Positions 31,597-39,518 of a DNA stretch of 64,000 nucleotides are shown in pieces. A program made the position numbers and the translations under genes. Each line of letters opens with the position of its first letter. Position 1 is the stretch's first letter. This DNA is from Hymenobacter lucidus. GTDB taxonomy: Bacteria; Bacteroidota; Bacteroidia; Cytophagales; Hymenobacteraceae. A model generated the notes under the pieces. That model was not told the origin of the DNA, did no database searches, and was given only the letters and a program-made list of their open reading frames with translations. Location: assembly GCF_020447265.1 (NCBI RefSeq), contig NZ_JAJADR010000012.1, positions 1-64,000 on the forward strand. Direction: 5' to 3'.

Positions 31597-32607
31597 CTAA
31601 CGCGCCGGCACGGGCAGGTGGTCGAGCAGCATCTTGTCGACGACGGCGGCGGTTTCGTCGGGGTAGTGTACAGGCACCGTCCGGCCCTGCCACAGCCACT
31701 GATCAAGCCCGGCCAGGTGCTTGTCTTTCAGGCTTTTTACCACCGGCACACCCAGTCGCGCCAGTGCCGCCGCGTTGCAGGCCTGCTCGTACTGGTTTTT
31801 CATGGGTATTACCAGCAGCTTTTTGCCCAGATACAGCGCCTCGGCCGGGGTTTCGAAGCCGGCCCCGCACAGCACGCCCGCGCTACGGGCCAGGCTGTCG
31901 GTAAAGGCAGCCCCGCTCACGGGCCGCACCCGCACGTTGCCGTGCTCCGACTCCTGGGTACTGTGCTTGGAAAACACCTCCCAGCGGGTAGCGGCGCTCA
32001 AGTAGCGTAGGCGCTTTACCAGCGTGGCTTCGTCGAAAGCGGGCAGATACACGGTGTAGTGGCCATCGTTGCGGGCGGCCAAATCCCGCACCTGCCGCCG
32101 AATAACGGGCGTGTGAATACTGGGCTCGTACCGGTCGAAATGAAAGCCGTAGTGTGCCGTGCTGGGCGCGTAGTGCCGTAGCACGGCCCGCCCAATCAGG
32201 TCTTCCCGGGTGGGGCGGGGCGCGTAGTCGCTTAGCACCGCGCTCTGGTGGCTCAGGGCCACGCAGGGCACCTTGCGCAGCTGGCAGGCCCAGGCCGACA
32301 CCGGCTCAAAGTCACTGATTACTAAATCGTAGCCCTCTACCGGCAGCTGCCGTATTTCGCGCAGAAAGGCGGCCGAGTTGAGCTGCCAGAAGGTTTTCAC
32401 GAAGTTGACCCCACCTTTTTTGCCGAAGATAAAGCCCATACCCTGGCAACGGTAGCGCACCGCAAACGGCAGCGAAAGGTCGGCGGGCGGGCCGCTGAGC
32501 AGCACATCCAGGCGGCTGGCCCGCTGCTGCAACAGCGGCACGATATCGAGGGCGCGGCTCAGGTGACCGTTGCCGGTACCCTGAATGGCGTAAAGAATGC
32601 GGGGCAT
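31597..32607 (-). CDS. MurG-like glycosyltransferase family protein
   Basis: The 336-residue protein opens with ILYAIQGTGNGHLSRALDI, the glycine-rich acceptor loop typical of GT-B enzymes resembling MurG and the MJ1255 family. It ends with a donor-site region GVLCGAGFETPAEALYLGKKLLVIP. It likely transfers a sugar from a nucleotide donor to a lipid or polymer acceptor. It lies 81 nt downstream of the LpxH-like gene and 36 nt upstream of the GH1 gene, in the same direction. The pairing with an LpxH-like hydrolase recurs in this phylum and points to envelope glycolipids. Donor and acceptor are unknown. Confidence 0.88.
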   Translation of the reverse strand: MPRILYAIQGTGNGHLSRALDIVPLLQQRASRLDVLLSGPPADLSLPFAVRYRCQGMGFIFGKKGGVNFVKTFWQLNSAAFLREIRQLPVEGYDLVISDFEPVSAWACQLRKVPCVALSHQSAVLSDYAPRPTREDLIGRAVLRHYAPSTAHYGFHFDRYEPSIHTPVIRRQVRDLAARNDGHYTVYLPAFDEATLVKRLRYLSAATRWEVFSKHSTQESEHGNVRVRPVSGAAFTDSLARSAGVLCGAGFETPAEALYLGKKLLVIPMKNQYEQACNAAALARLGVPVVKSLKDKHLAGLDQWLWQGRTVPVHYPDETAAVVDKMLLDHLPVPAR

Positions 32608-32688
32608 TTAGGTTGCTGAGGGTTAAAAAATATTGCAGAGAGGTGCCAGAGCCGCCCGCTTGCCCGGTGGCTCTGGTCCCGCTCTGCC

Positions 32689-33558
32689 CTACTGCCGTAG
32701 CTGAAACTCGGCCAGCAGGTCGTTGAGCAGCGTGGCCACGGGTGCGTCGGCGGCCTGGTCGGCAGCATCGGCGGCGGCGGGCTGCTCCATGGCGGCATCT
32801 TGGGCGTAGCGGTAGAGCTGCCAGCCGGTGGCGGCCGAATACTCCAGCGCCGTCAGGTTTTCGACCCAGTCGCCGGAATTCAGGTAGGTTACTTCGCCAC
32901 GGGCCGTGCGCAGAGTTTTTATTTCGGGCTGATGAATGTGCCCGCACACCACATAGCGGTAGCCCGCCTCCACGGCCAGGCCAGCGGCGGTTTGCTCGAA
33001 GTTGCTAACCAGGTTCACGGCCCCTTTCACCCGGTCCTTCACGGCTTTCGACAGGGCCACGCGGGGCCGGCCGAGCTTGTGCAGCCCGAAATTCACCACC
33101 CGGTTCAGCACAATCAGCAAGTCGTAGCCGTGGGCCCCGAGCCGGGCCAGCCAGCGGGAGTGTTGCATGGTCACGTCGAATACGTCGCCGTGAAAAAACC
33201 AGGCTTTGCCCTCGGACAGCTCCAGCACCAGCTTGTTGTCGATGCGCAGATTGCCCAGGCGGGTGCCGGCAAACTTGCGCAGCAGCTCGTCGTGGTTGCC
33301 GGTCAGGTAATGAATACGGGTGCCTTTGGCGGCCAGCCCGGCCAGGTGGCGCACCACGCGCATGTGGGCGGCGGGCCAGTAGTTTTTGCTGAATTGCCAG
33401 ATGTCGACAACGTCGCCGTTGAGCACCAGCACCTTGGGCCGGATGCTTTTCAGGTAGCGCAGCAGCTCGGCAGCGTGGCAGCCGTAGGTGCCCAGGTGCA
33501 CATCGGAAATTACCGCCACTTCGACCTTGCGCCGGCGCGGGCGTGGCAGCTCACGCAT
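32689..33558 (-). CDS. LpxH-like metallophosphoesterase
   Basis: The 289-residue calcineurin-like phosphoesterase has all five blocks: ISDVHLG, LNGDVVDIW, TGNHDELLRK, FHGDVFD and GHIHQPE. The layout and length match UDP-2,3-diacylglucosamine diphosphatases used in lipid A synthesis, although many Bacteroidota carry several such paralogues. A C-terminal Ala/Asp-rich tail follows. It overlaps the small upstream membrane gene by 8 nt and precedes the glycosyltransferase gene, so an envelope role is likely. Assignment as true LpxH is not certain. Confidence 0.88.
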   Translation of the reverse strand: MRELPRPRRRKVEVAVISDVHLGTYGCHAAELLRYLKSIRPKVLVLNGDVVDIWQFSKNYWPAAHMRVVRHLAGLAAKGTRIHYLTGNHDELLRKFAGTRLGNLRIDNKLVLELSEGKAWFFHGDVFDVTMQHSRWLARLGAHGYDLLIVLNRVVNFGLHKLGRPRVALSKAVKDRVKGAVNLVSNFEQTAAGLAVEAGYRYVVCGHIHQPEIKTLRTARGEVTYLNSGDWVENLTALEYSAATGWQLYRYAQDAAMEQPAAADAADQAADAPVATLLNDLLAEFQLRQ

Positions 33559-33754
33559 GGCGGGGCACCACTAGCCGCGGCGTGGCCCGGACCGACTCCA
33601 ACTCCGGCTTTTTGCGGCGGAAAGCCGACGAGAGTCCGGCCGCCGAGTGCAGCAGGAACGCCAGCACCAGGGCCAGCTGAAACAGCGCGTAGGCCAGCCA
33701 CCGCACCAAAAGGTGCCCAGCCGGAACAGTAAGGGGAGCGTGCATAATTGTCAA
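33551..33754 (-). CDS. Small membrane protein overlapping lpxH-like gene
   Basis: The 67-residue frame starts at ATG 33754 or 33745 and encodes one hydrophobic helix (LLVRWLAYALFQLALVLAFLL) with a basic C-terminal tail (RRKKPELESVRATPRL). Its end overlaps the start of the phosphoesterase by 8 nt, consistent with a leading gene of that operon. No family was recognised, and the GC-rich context means a chance frame cannot be excluded. Confidence 0.45.
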   Translation of the reverse strand: MTIMHAPLTVPAGHLLVRWLAYALFQLALVLAFLLHSAAGLSSAFRRKKPELESVRATPRLVVPRHA

Positions 33755-33911
33755 GCGTTGACCCGGCCCAAAGGTCCGGCGCTACTATGACGCCTGCATT
33801 ATCCGGGCGTTAAGCCTGCGTCATGCTTTGGTTGGGCCCCATAATGCGGGTGTGCGCCGTTCCGGTACGGGGTTTGAACGAAGGCGGCGCGGCTGCTGTC
33901 TGACTCTTGCG

Positions 33912-33919
33912 TACCTTTG
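33912..33919 (+). promoter_or_regulatory. Candidate promoter -7 element of secreted protein gene
   Basis: TACCTTTG matches TAnnTTTG and lies 46 nt before the ATG at 33966. No good -33 element is seen at the expected distance. Confidence 0.4.
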
Positions 33920-33965
33920 CCCAGTAGGAGCCTGCCCGCTTCCCGATTTTCCCTTTAGTTGCTTG

Positions 33966-34517
33966 ATGAAAAAGCTTTTCCTCCTTATATCCCTCTTCTC
34001 TTCGCTGGCCGCTTCGGCCCAGATGGTGACGCCCGAGCGCAAACGCTACATGCGTCCCAAGAAGGACGAAGAATGCGCCCTGGTGCTGAACGTGACCAAA
34101 AACACCGACGAGGATTCCCAGAAAGATGCCTCGATGACGCGGGTGGCCTACCGCCCCTACGCCGAGTTGGTTACTGCCTTGGGCGCCATGCGCGAAATGA
34201 ACCGCTGGGCCGACAGCACCTACCAGCGCCGCTTCAACAGCCTGCCGCCCGGTGGCGAATTGCAGGTAACCATGTACCGCCGCGGCGCCCAGAATGCCGA
34301 CCCCTCGGCCCTGTCGCTCTCGGCCAAGACCAAGGACGGCAAGGAAGTATTCACCCAAACCTTGACGGCCGGCACCGGCCGCTTCTGGAATCAGGACCAG
34401 TACAAGAGTGAGCGGGTTATACCATTTGTGAAAATGGACGCTCCGCAGCCCCTGACGCTGATCATCACCGATGCCAAGCTGAAGCAGGACTTCGAGTACG
34501 TTATCAACGTCCAGTAA
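33966..34517 (+). CDS. Hypothetical secreted protein
   Basis: The 183-residue product has a classic signal peptide (MKKLFLLISLFSSLAASAQ). The mature part has mixed beta and coil structure and ends with LTLIITDAKLKQDFEYVINVQ. No domain was recognised. It stands alone with its own promoter and a strong hairpin end, opposite the NUDIX gene. It is likely periplasmic or surface-attached; no function can be read. Confidence 0.75.
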   Translation: MKKLFLLISLFSSLAASAQMVTPERKRYMRPKKDEECALVLNVTKNTDEDSQKDASMTRVAYRPYAELVTALGAMREMNRWADSTYQRRFNSLPPGGELQVTMYRRGAQNADPSALSLSAKTKDGKEVFTQTLTAGTGRFWNQDQYKSERVIPFVKMDAPQPLTLIITDAKLKQDFEYVINVQ

Positions 34518-34535
34518 GCTCTAAAAATGCCCAAA

Positions 34536-34576
34536 CAGAAAGCCGGCTGAGGTTTTACACCTCAGCCGGCTTTCTG
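34536..34576. terminator. Bidirectional terminator
   Basis: CAGAAAGCCGGCTGAGG and its perfect complement surround a 7-nt loop, between the secreted-protein gene and the convergent NUDIX gene. Confidence 0.9.
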
Positions 34577-34622
34577 TTATCCGGTTTCTACAAATGGTAA
34601 AACCGGTTTGCTTGCGCACTTT

Positions 34623-35135
34623 CTATTGTAGCTGAGCCCACTGCACAGCTATAATTGTTTTGGCATCCTGCCAGGGTTCCTCCACCATATCCTGCCGGCT
34701 CAGAAACACCAGCTCGATGTTCTCGTCCTCGTCGATGGCCCCGCCCCCGGCCCCGCTTTGGTGGCTTACCTCGGCGTAGTAGAGCCAGAGCTGCTCGGCA
34801 CTGCCGCCGGGCGAGGAATAGAAGTTGGTGATGGGCGTGAGCCGGTCGACATCGTAGCCCAGTTCCTCGTGAATCTCGCGGCGCATAGCATCTTCCGGAC
34901 TTTCGCCTTCTTTGTCGAGCATACCGGCCGGAATTTCCAGCAGCTCGGTTTCGGAGCCAATGCGAAACTGCCGCACAAACACGTAGCGCTGCTTTTGAGT
35001 ATCGAATACCAGCGCGGCTACGGCCGAGCCGGGCTCAAACCGCTCCCGCTTGAGCTGCTTGCCGCCGTGCTGCACCAGCAGTTGCGTAAGTTTGTAGTGA
35101 CCATCGTAAAGAATTTTGCGGTCGGTGATGTTCAT
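34623..35135 (-). CDS. NUDIX hydrolase (ADP-ribose pyrophosphatase-like)
   Basis: The 170-residue enzyme carries the Nudix box GMLDKEGESPEDAMRREIHE, continuing EELGY. It contains REIHEELG as the metal-binding helix and one residue more than the standard GX5E spacing at its start. The upstream ETELLEIPAG strand is typical of ADP-ribose and GDP-sugar pyrophosphatases (NudF/NudK group). It should hydrolyse a nucleoside diphosphate linked to a sugar. MNITDRKILYDG at 35135 is the normal family start; the upstream extension to 35258 is Asn/Gln-rich and unlikely. Confidence 0.9.
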   Translation of the reverse strand: MNITDRKILYDGHYKLTQLLVQHGGKQLKRERFEPGSAVAALVFDTQKQRYVFVRQFRIGSETELLEIPAGMLDKEGESPEDAMRREIHEELGYDVDRLTPITNFYSSPGGSAEQLWLYYAEVSHQSGAGGGAIDEDENIELVFLSRQDMVEEPWQDAKTIIAVQWAQLQ

Positions 35136-35356
35136 AGGGTAGTCGGGGTTAGTGGCGGTGTAGCCAACCGGTGCGTATACCTGCTGCCCGGCGGCCTGGA
35201 TTCTACGGTTTTGGCTGTTTTCGGCTGTATCGAAATCAAGGTTTCTATTTTTTGTCAAATTAATACGCTTTTCCCGCAGCCTGCTTTTTTAGAAAAAGGC
35301 TGCACCGGCCGTTTCAAGTTGTGCCGCGGCCTTTCTTCTTTTCCATTTCCTTTCTG

Positions 35357-36811
35357 ATGACGTTCGACGAACTCAATCTTGTTCCGCCAATCCTGCGTGC
35401 CCTGCACGAGGAAGGCTACACTACCCCCACTCCCATCCAGCAGCAAGCCATTCCGCACGTGCTCGATGGCCGCGACCTGTTGGGGGTTGCCCAAACCGGC
35501 ACCGGCAAAACCGCCGCTTTCACCGTTCCCATTCTCCAGATTCTGAGCCAGACGGCCAAGCTGGAAAACCATTCGCACTCCCGCATCCGCTGCATGGTGC
35601 TTACGCCCACCCGCGAGCTGGCCATCCAGATCGGGGAAAGCTTCGCCGCCTACGGCCGGCACCTGCCCCTGCGCCACACCGTTATCTTCGGTGGCGTGGG
35701 CCAGACGCCCCAAACCAATGCCCTGCGCCGGGGCGTGGAGGTGCTCATTGCCACGCCCGGCCGCCTGCTCGATTTGATGAACCAGGGCTTCGTGGACCTG
35801 CGCCACATCGAAGTATTTGTCCTCGATGAAGCCGACCGGATGCTCGACATGGGCTTCATCAACGACATCAAGCGGATTCTGCCCAAGCTGCCGGCTTCGC
35901 GCCAGACGCTGTTTTTCTCGGCTACTATGCCCGGCGCCATTCAGGAGCTGGCCGGCTCCATCCTGAAGCCGAACCCGGTGAAGGTGGCCGTTACGCCCGT
36001 TTCCAGCACCGCCGACACCATTACCCAATCGGTGTATATGGTGCCCAAAAATGACAAGCCCGAGCTGCTGGAGCACATTCTGCAGGATAAGGCCATCAAG
36101 CGCGTGCTCGTGTTTACCCGCACCAAGCACGGGGCCGATAAAGTGGTAAAAACCCTGGCTAAGGCCAACATTCCGGCCGAAGCCATTCATGGCAACAAGT
36201 CGCAGAACCACCGCCAGCGGGCTTTGTCCAACTTCAAGGCCGGCAGCACCCGCGTGCTGGTCGCCACCGATATTGCCGCCCGCGGCATTGATGTGGACGA
36301 GCTGACCCACGTAATCAACTACGAGGTGCCCAACGAGCCCGAAACCTACGTGCACCGCATCGGCCGCACCGGCCGCGCCGGCGCCGACGGTAAGGCCCTC
36401 ACCTTCTGCGACGAGGAAGAGCGCGCCTATCTGCAAGATATTCAGAAGCTGATTCGCCGCCAGATTCCGGTGGTTTCCGACCATCCGTACTTCAGCGTGT
36501 TCGTAGTACCCGTGCCCCTCAGCGGCGGTCCGGCCATTCAGCGCCCCAAAGGCCCCGCTGGCCGGGCTCCCCGCCAAGGTGGCGGCGGACGCGGCGGCGA
36601 GGCTCGTCCGCCACGGGCAGCGGGCTCCGGCCAGGGTGCCGGGCGGGCAGCCGGCAGCTCTTCGGGACGCGGCGAGGCCCGGCCAGCCGCTTCGGGCGGC
36701 GTACGCTCCACTTCGGCTAATGCCAACCGCCCAGCGGGTGAGCGGCCCGCTGGCAGCGTCAATGGCGGCGGCCAGCGGCGGCGTTTCCGTGGCAACGGCA
36801 GCGGCCGGTAA
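35357..36811 (+). CDS. rhlE: DEAD-box RNA helicase, RhlE type
   Basis: The 484-residue helicase has the full motif series: TPTPIQQQAI (Q motif), AQTGTGKTAA (Walker A), PTRELA, TPGR, DEAD (LDEADRMLDMGF), SAT, ARGIDV and HRIGRTGRAG. The tail (about 400-484) is Arg/Gly/Ala-rich with RGG-like pieces and probably binds RNA non-specifically. Such RhlE-like enzymes serve ribosome assembly and mRNA turnover. ATG 35357 gives MTFDELNL, the family start. A second DEAD-box protein (DeaD) lies at the right end of the window. Confidence 0.94.
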   Translation: MTFDELNLVPPILRALHEEGYTTPTPIQQQAIPHVLDGRDLLGVAQTGTGKTAAFTVPILQILSQTAKLENHSHSRIRCMVLTPTRELAIQIGESFAAYGRHLPLRHTVIFGGVGQTPQTNALRRGVEVLIATPGRLLDLMNQGFVDLRHIEVFVLDEADRMLDMGFINDIKRILPKLPASRQTLFFSATMPGAIQELAGSILKPNPVKVAVTPVSSTADTITQSVYMVPKNDKPELLEHILQDKAIKRVLVFTRTKHGADKVVKTLAKANIPAEAIHGNKSQNHRQRALSNFKAGSTRVLVATDIAARGIDVDELTHVINYEVPNEPETYVHRIGRTGRAGADGKALTFCDEEERAYLQDIQKLIRRQIPVVSDHPYFSVFVVPVPLSGGPAIQRPKGPAGRAPRQGGGGRGGEARPPRAAGSGQGAGRAAGSSSGRGEARPAASGGVRSTSANANRPAGERPAGSVNGGGQRRRFRGNGSGR

Positions 36812-36844
36812 CAGCTACCGGCCGCAATAGCCACAATACTTCAA

Positions 36845-36883
36845 AGCAGCTGTCCGGACTCAGGGTTCGGGCAGCTGTTTTTT
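36845..36883 (+). terminator. Terminator after rhlE
   Basis: AGCAGCTGTCCG pairs with CGGGCAGCTGT (one wobble) and is followed by a seven-T tract. Confidence 0.85.
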
Positions 36884-37048
36884 TATGGCCTTATACAGTG
36901 AGAATAACACCCAAGATGTCCTACCGGCAGCACCGGTACGAGAGTAGCGTTCAGGGTATCCGCAGTCTTTGAAACAAAAAATACTGGTTACGGCTTATTG
37001 AGATTCAAGCTGTTATTCTTACGTACTCAGTCCGCAATTTCTTCTGCC

Positions 37049-37528
37049 ATGGCCCACAGCACTTTTCCCGTCATCCAGGCTCTGCGCGACACTGCCCAGC
37101 GCTTGGCTACCCAGGCTCCGTACCAGTGGGGCCATATGGGTAGCTGCAACTGCGGCCACCTGGCCCAGACCGTCACCCACCTAACCAAAGCCGAAATCCA
37201 CAGCCGCGCCATGCAGCGCTACGGCGACTGGGAGCGGCAGCTACTCGACTATTGCCCCACCAGCGGCCTGCCCATTGATGAGACGATAGATGAAATGCTG
37301 GCCTTAGGCTTTACCCGCGCCGATTTGTCCCACCTGGAACGCCTTTCCGACCCGGCTATCCGGGCAGCCATACCGTTTGAGCGCCGCAACGCCATGCGCC
37401 ACAACCAGCGCGACGACGTGGTACTCTACCTGCAAATCTGGGCTCAGCTTCTGGAAGCTCAACTGCTAAGCACTATTCAGCTACCGCTGGAAATAACATT
37501 CCCAGCGGAGCTGGTAGCGGCTCGTTGA
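37049..37528 (+). CDS. Conserved hypothetical protein with cysteine motif
   Basis: The 159-residue cytoplasmic protein contains a striking GHMGSCNCGHLAQTVT segment (Cys-x-Cys-Gly-His) near residue 35, then helices with SGLPIDETIDEMLALGFTRADL and ERRNAMRHNQRDDVVLYL. The Cys/His cluster may hold a metal, but no family with known function was recognised. I recall similar unnamed proteins in Hymenobacter relatives. ATG 37049 is preferred to 36998 because the extension is unlike the rest. It stands alone with a strong terminator. Confidence 0.75.
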   Translation: MAHSTFPVIQALRDTAQRLATQAPYQWGHMGSCNCGHLAQTVTHLTKAEIHSRAMQRYGDWERQLLDYCPTSGLPIDETIDEMLALGFTRADLSHLERLSDPAIRAAIPFERRNAMRHNQRDDVVLYLQIWAQLLEAQLLSTIQLPLEITFPAELVAAR

Positions 37529-37576
37529 TTTCTTGGTAATTCGTTACCTGATTTCTGCTACGAATTACCCTAAATG

Positions 37577-37616
37577 CCAAAGCCCCGCCGACTCACGTCA
37601 GGCGGGGCTTTTTTTA
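37577..37616. terminator. Terminator
   Basis: AAAGCCCCGCC pairs with GGCGGGGCTTT around GACTCACGTCA, with a long T run on the right. Confidence 0.88.
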
Positions 37617-37667
37617 TAACATCGGGCAATCTTCAGTGTAGCTGGCTACCGCTTCCAGGGTTGGGAG

Positions 37668-37835
37668 CTATTGTGCGTTGCTACGCTGGGCCTCACGATA
37701 GAGTTCGGTACGGTGGCCACGCTTGTAGGCAGCATCAGCGTTAGGGTCTTTCTCCGGGTCTGGAGCTTGCTCACAGGACGAGAGGAACGACGAGGCACAG
37801 ACGGCGAACAGGAAGAGCAGACGGGACTTTTTCAT
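37668..37835 (-). CDS. Small lipoprotein
   Basis: The 55-residue product starts with a lipoprotein signal (MKKSRLLFLFAVCASSFLSSC, lipid cysteine at 21). After it come only about 34 polar residues (EQAPDPEKDPNADAAYKRG...). Tiny lipoproteins of this shape are common in the phylum and lack known functions. ATG 37835 sits at the start of the signal peptide; the longer frame to 37874 is unlikely. Confidence 0.7.
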   Translation of the reverse strand: MKKSRLLFLFAVCASSFLSSCEQAPDPEKDPNADAAYKRGHRTELYREAQRSNAQ

Positions 37836-38554
37836 AGCCCAAAGGTAAGCACCGCCTCCAAAACAGCCAAGCATTCTGCTGCATCTCTTCCGGTCATTTT
37901 GCGGGTAAGGGATTCACACTCCTACAGCACAAATGTAATAAGCATAATCTAATAGTATCTATAGACTTAGCGCATACTCCAAAAATTACATTTGAAAACA
38001 AGTGTAGATATTGGCAAATTAAACTCTTCGTCCGAATAAGGCTCACTAAGCGCCCGTTATTGAATGATCTACCGTCTGTACAGCGGCAGCAGGCTCGATT
38101 CTGCTCAAGCTAAATTTGTTAGCCGGTACAGCGAGAAACACTATTGGCTTATTCCATCCTCAGACAGTGACAAGCCGCTTAGCAAATTTCAGGGCCTGAA
38201 TCAGGTAGTAAAGCAGTTGCAACGGCGACCATTACAATTCCACTAATTTGAGATAAAACCTCAAACACTATGTGTGCTCAAATAGAAAATCACTGCTTTA
38301 TCTAACAAATAGCAAGTTATTGAAAATAAGTATGTTATTAATGTCAATAACAAATATGTTAGCATTGAATCAAGCTGCAAATTAGTATAACTATTCAATC
38401 ACCTGAAGCTCAGCAAAACAGTTATAAAAGACCTTGCTGTTCTAACAGGCACCGCGTGAGTAAAAAGCTTGTGATGACAGTCTGCCAAATTGCACTTACG
38501 ATTTTATGGCACACCGGCAGTAGCTATAGAATGCTTGGCTACCTCCTCCTAGAG
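37836..38554. other. AT-rich intergenic stretch with inverted repeats
   Basis: This 719-nt gap is much richer in A and T than its surroundings. It holds a nested dyad at 38302-38362 (CTAACA...TGTTAG enclosing GTTATT 38334-38339 and AATAAC 38346-38351) that could fold as a hairpin. One short frame, 38064-38246 on the plus strand (60 codons, MIYRLYSGSRLDSAQAKFVS...), is possible but unsupported. No tRNA or recognised RNA was found. It may be an old insertion or an unrecognised regulatory region. Confidence 0.4.
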
Positions 38555-39157
38555 TTATTCCGGTTGATAGTCGCTAAAGGTACCATCCTGGTAAAAGATG
38601 ACGATGCGCCTGATCTTCTTGCCTGGCGCCGCCAGGGCTGCTAGAGGCAGAGAACTGGGCATGGCGGCAGCATCCTGCCCAAGTGCCGGCCTTTCTTTGG
38701 CAGTCGGCGGGCTTGATATAGGCGGAATGACTGTTGTGGCCTGTTCCGCGGCAGTAGTGCTGACGGAGGCCTCAGTTAGGGGCAACGGCTCTACCGCTGG
38801 CACAGGCTCACTCTCGGTAGCGGGAGCAATAGCCGGGGCTTTCGCAGGCACCGTACGAATTCGTTTTATCGGTGCCTCTACTGCCTCGGGACCTGTAGTT
38901 GGCTGGGTGGGTGCTGTAGTTGGCAAAGCGCCGGTAGCAGCTACGGCAGCGGCCAGCATGGGCTCGATACCACTTAGCAACCATGGTAACGACAGATCCG
39001 GGAAAGCGCCGATGATTTTCTGCACTACCTCCAGGCTTGGCTTATTGCGCCCACTCAGAATATGGCTTACTATCGGCCGCGCTACTCCAATAGCATCAGC
39101 AAACTGAGTGGGCGTCAATTGCCGGCTCTGCAACAGAATTCTGATACGCTCAACCAT
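38555..39157 (-). CDS. XRE-family regulator with conserved C-terminal strand motif
   Basis: The 200-residue protein begins with an XRE HTH (MVERIRILLQSRQLTPTQFADAIGVARPIVSHILSGRNKPS, residues about 1-55). It continues through a helical segment into a 110-residue Pro/Ala/Thr/Glu linker, and ends KIRRIVIFYQDGTFSDYQPE. I recall that terminal 'xRIVIFYxDGTFxxxxP' motif in other Bacteroidota XRE proteins; its role is unknown. ATG 39157 is the proper start. Four palindromes lie upstream, suggesting autoregulation. Confidence 0.85.
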   Translation of the reverse strand: MVERIRILLQSRQLTPTQFADAIGVARPIVSHILSGRNKPSLEVVQKIIGAFPDLSLPWLLSGIEPMLAAAVAATGALPTTAPTQPTTGPEAVEAPIKRIRTVPAKAPAIAPATESEPVPAVEPLPLTEASVSTTAAEQATTVIPPISSPPTAKERPALGQDAAAMPSSLPLAALAAPGKKIRRIVIFYQDGTFSDYQPE

Positions 39158-39177
39158 AGCTAATATTGGACTGGATT

Positions 39178-39318
39178 TACAAATGTACACCTTGACACGA
39201 GGAAATCCACTTCAACTTACTATCATTACAATTGTAACAATAAGTTAAGCCTGATTTATGCCGGGGTACAAATGTATTCATCCAACTCGAGTCAGTTTAC
39301 ATTAGTAAAACAATTGTA
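39178..39318. promoter_or_regulatory. Four regularly spaced palindromic sites upstream of XRE gene
   Basis: Ten-base sites TACAAATGTA (39178-39187), TACAATTGTA (39227-39236), TACAAATGTA (39267-39276) and AACAATTGTA (39309-39318) occur at offsets of 49, 40 and 42 bp. The second extends to the 12-bp palindrome TTACAATTGTAA. They occupy the gap between the XRE start and the terminator of the next gene. This is typical of operators read by a dimeric HTH protein, most simply the XRE product itself. The remainder of the gap 39158-39518 holds only these sites and a terminator. Confidence 0.6.
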
Positions 39319-39438
39319 ATCTACTCTTCTATCCGCTTCATTCTCTAGGGAAGGAATGCTGCCCAGCCTGTAACAGGCCAGCACCGATTCATTCTTCGGC
39401 CCCACTCAGTCCACGTGGTGCCCACTAGCGGCAGGCTA

Positions 39439-39476
39439 TAAAAAAAGGCTACTGACCGGGATGGTCAGTAGCCTTT
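39439..39476 (-). terminator. Terminator after L,D-transpeptidase gene
   Basis: AAAAAGGCTACTGACC pairs with GGTCAGTAGCCTTT around GGGAT. It lies 43 nt past the stop of the leftward L,D-transpeptidase gene. Confidence 0.88.
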
Positions 39477-39518
39477 GTGTTGGAGCTGCTCTGCTACCAG
39501 CTTCAGAGGTACCAGAGC

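Noticed and set aside
38456..38644. 62-codon plus-strand frame overlapping the XRE gene's end
   Set aside because: It overlaps the conserved C-terminal motif of the XRE gene and looks random.
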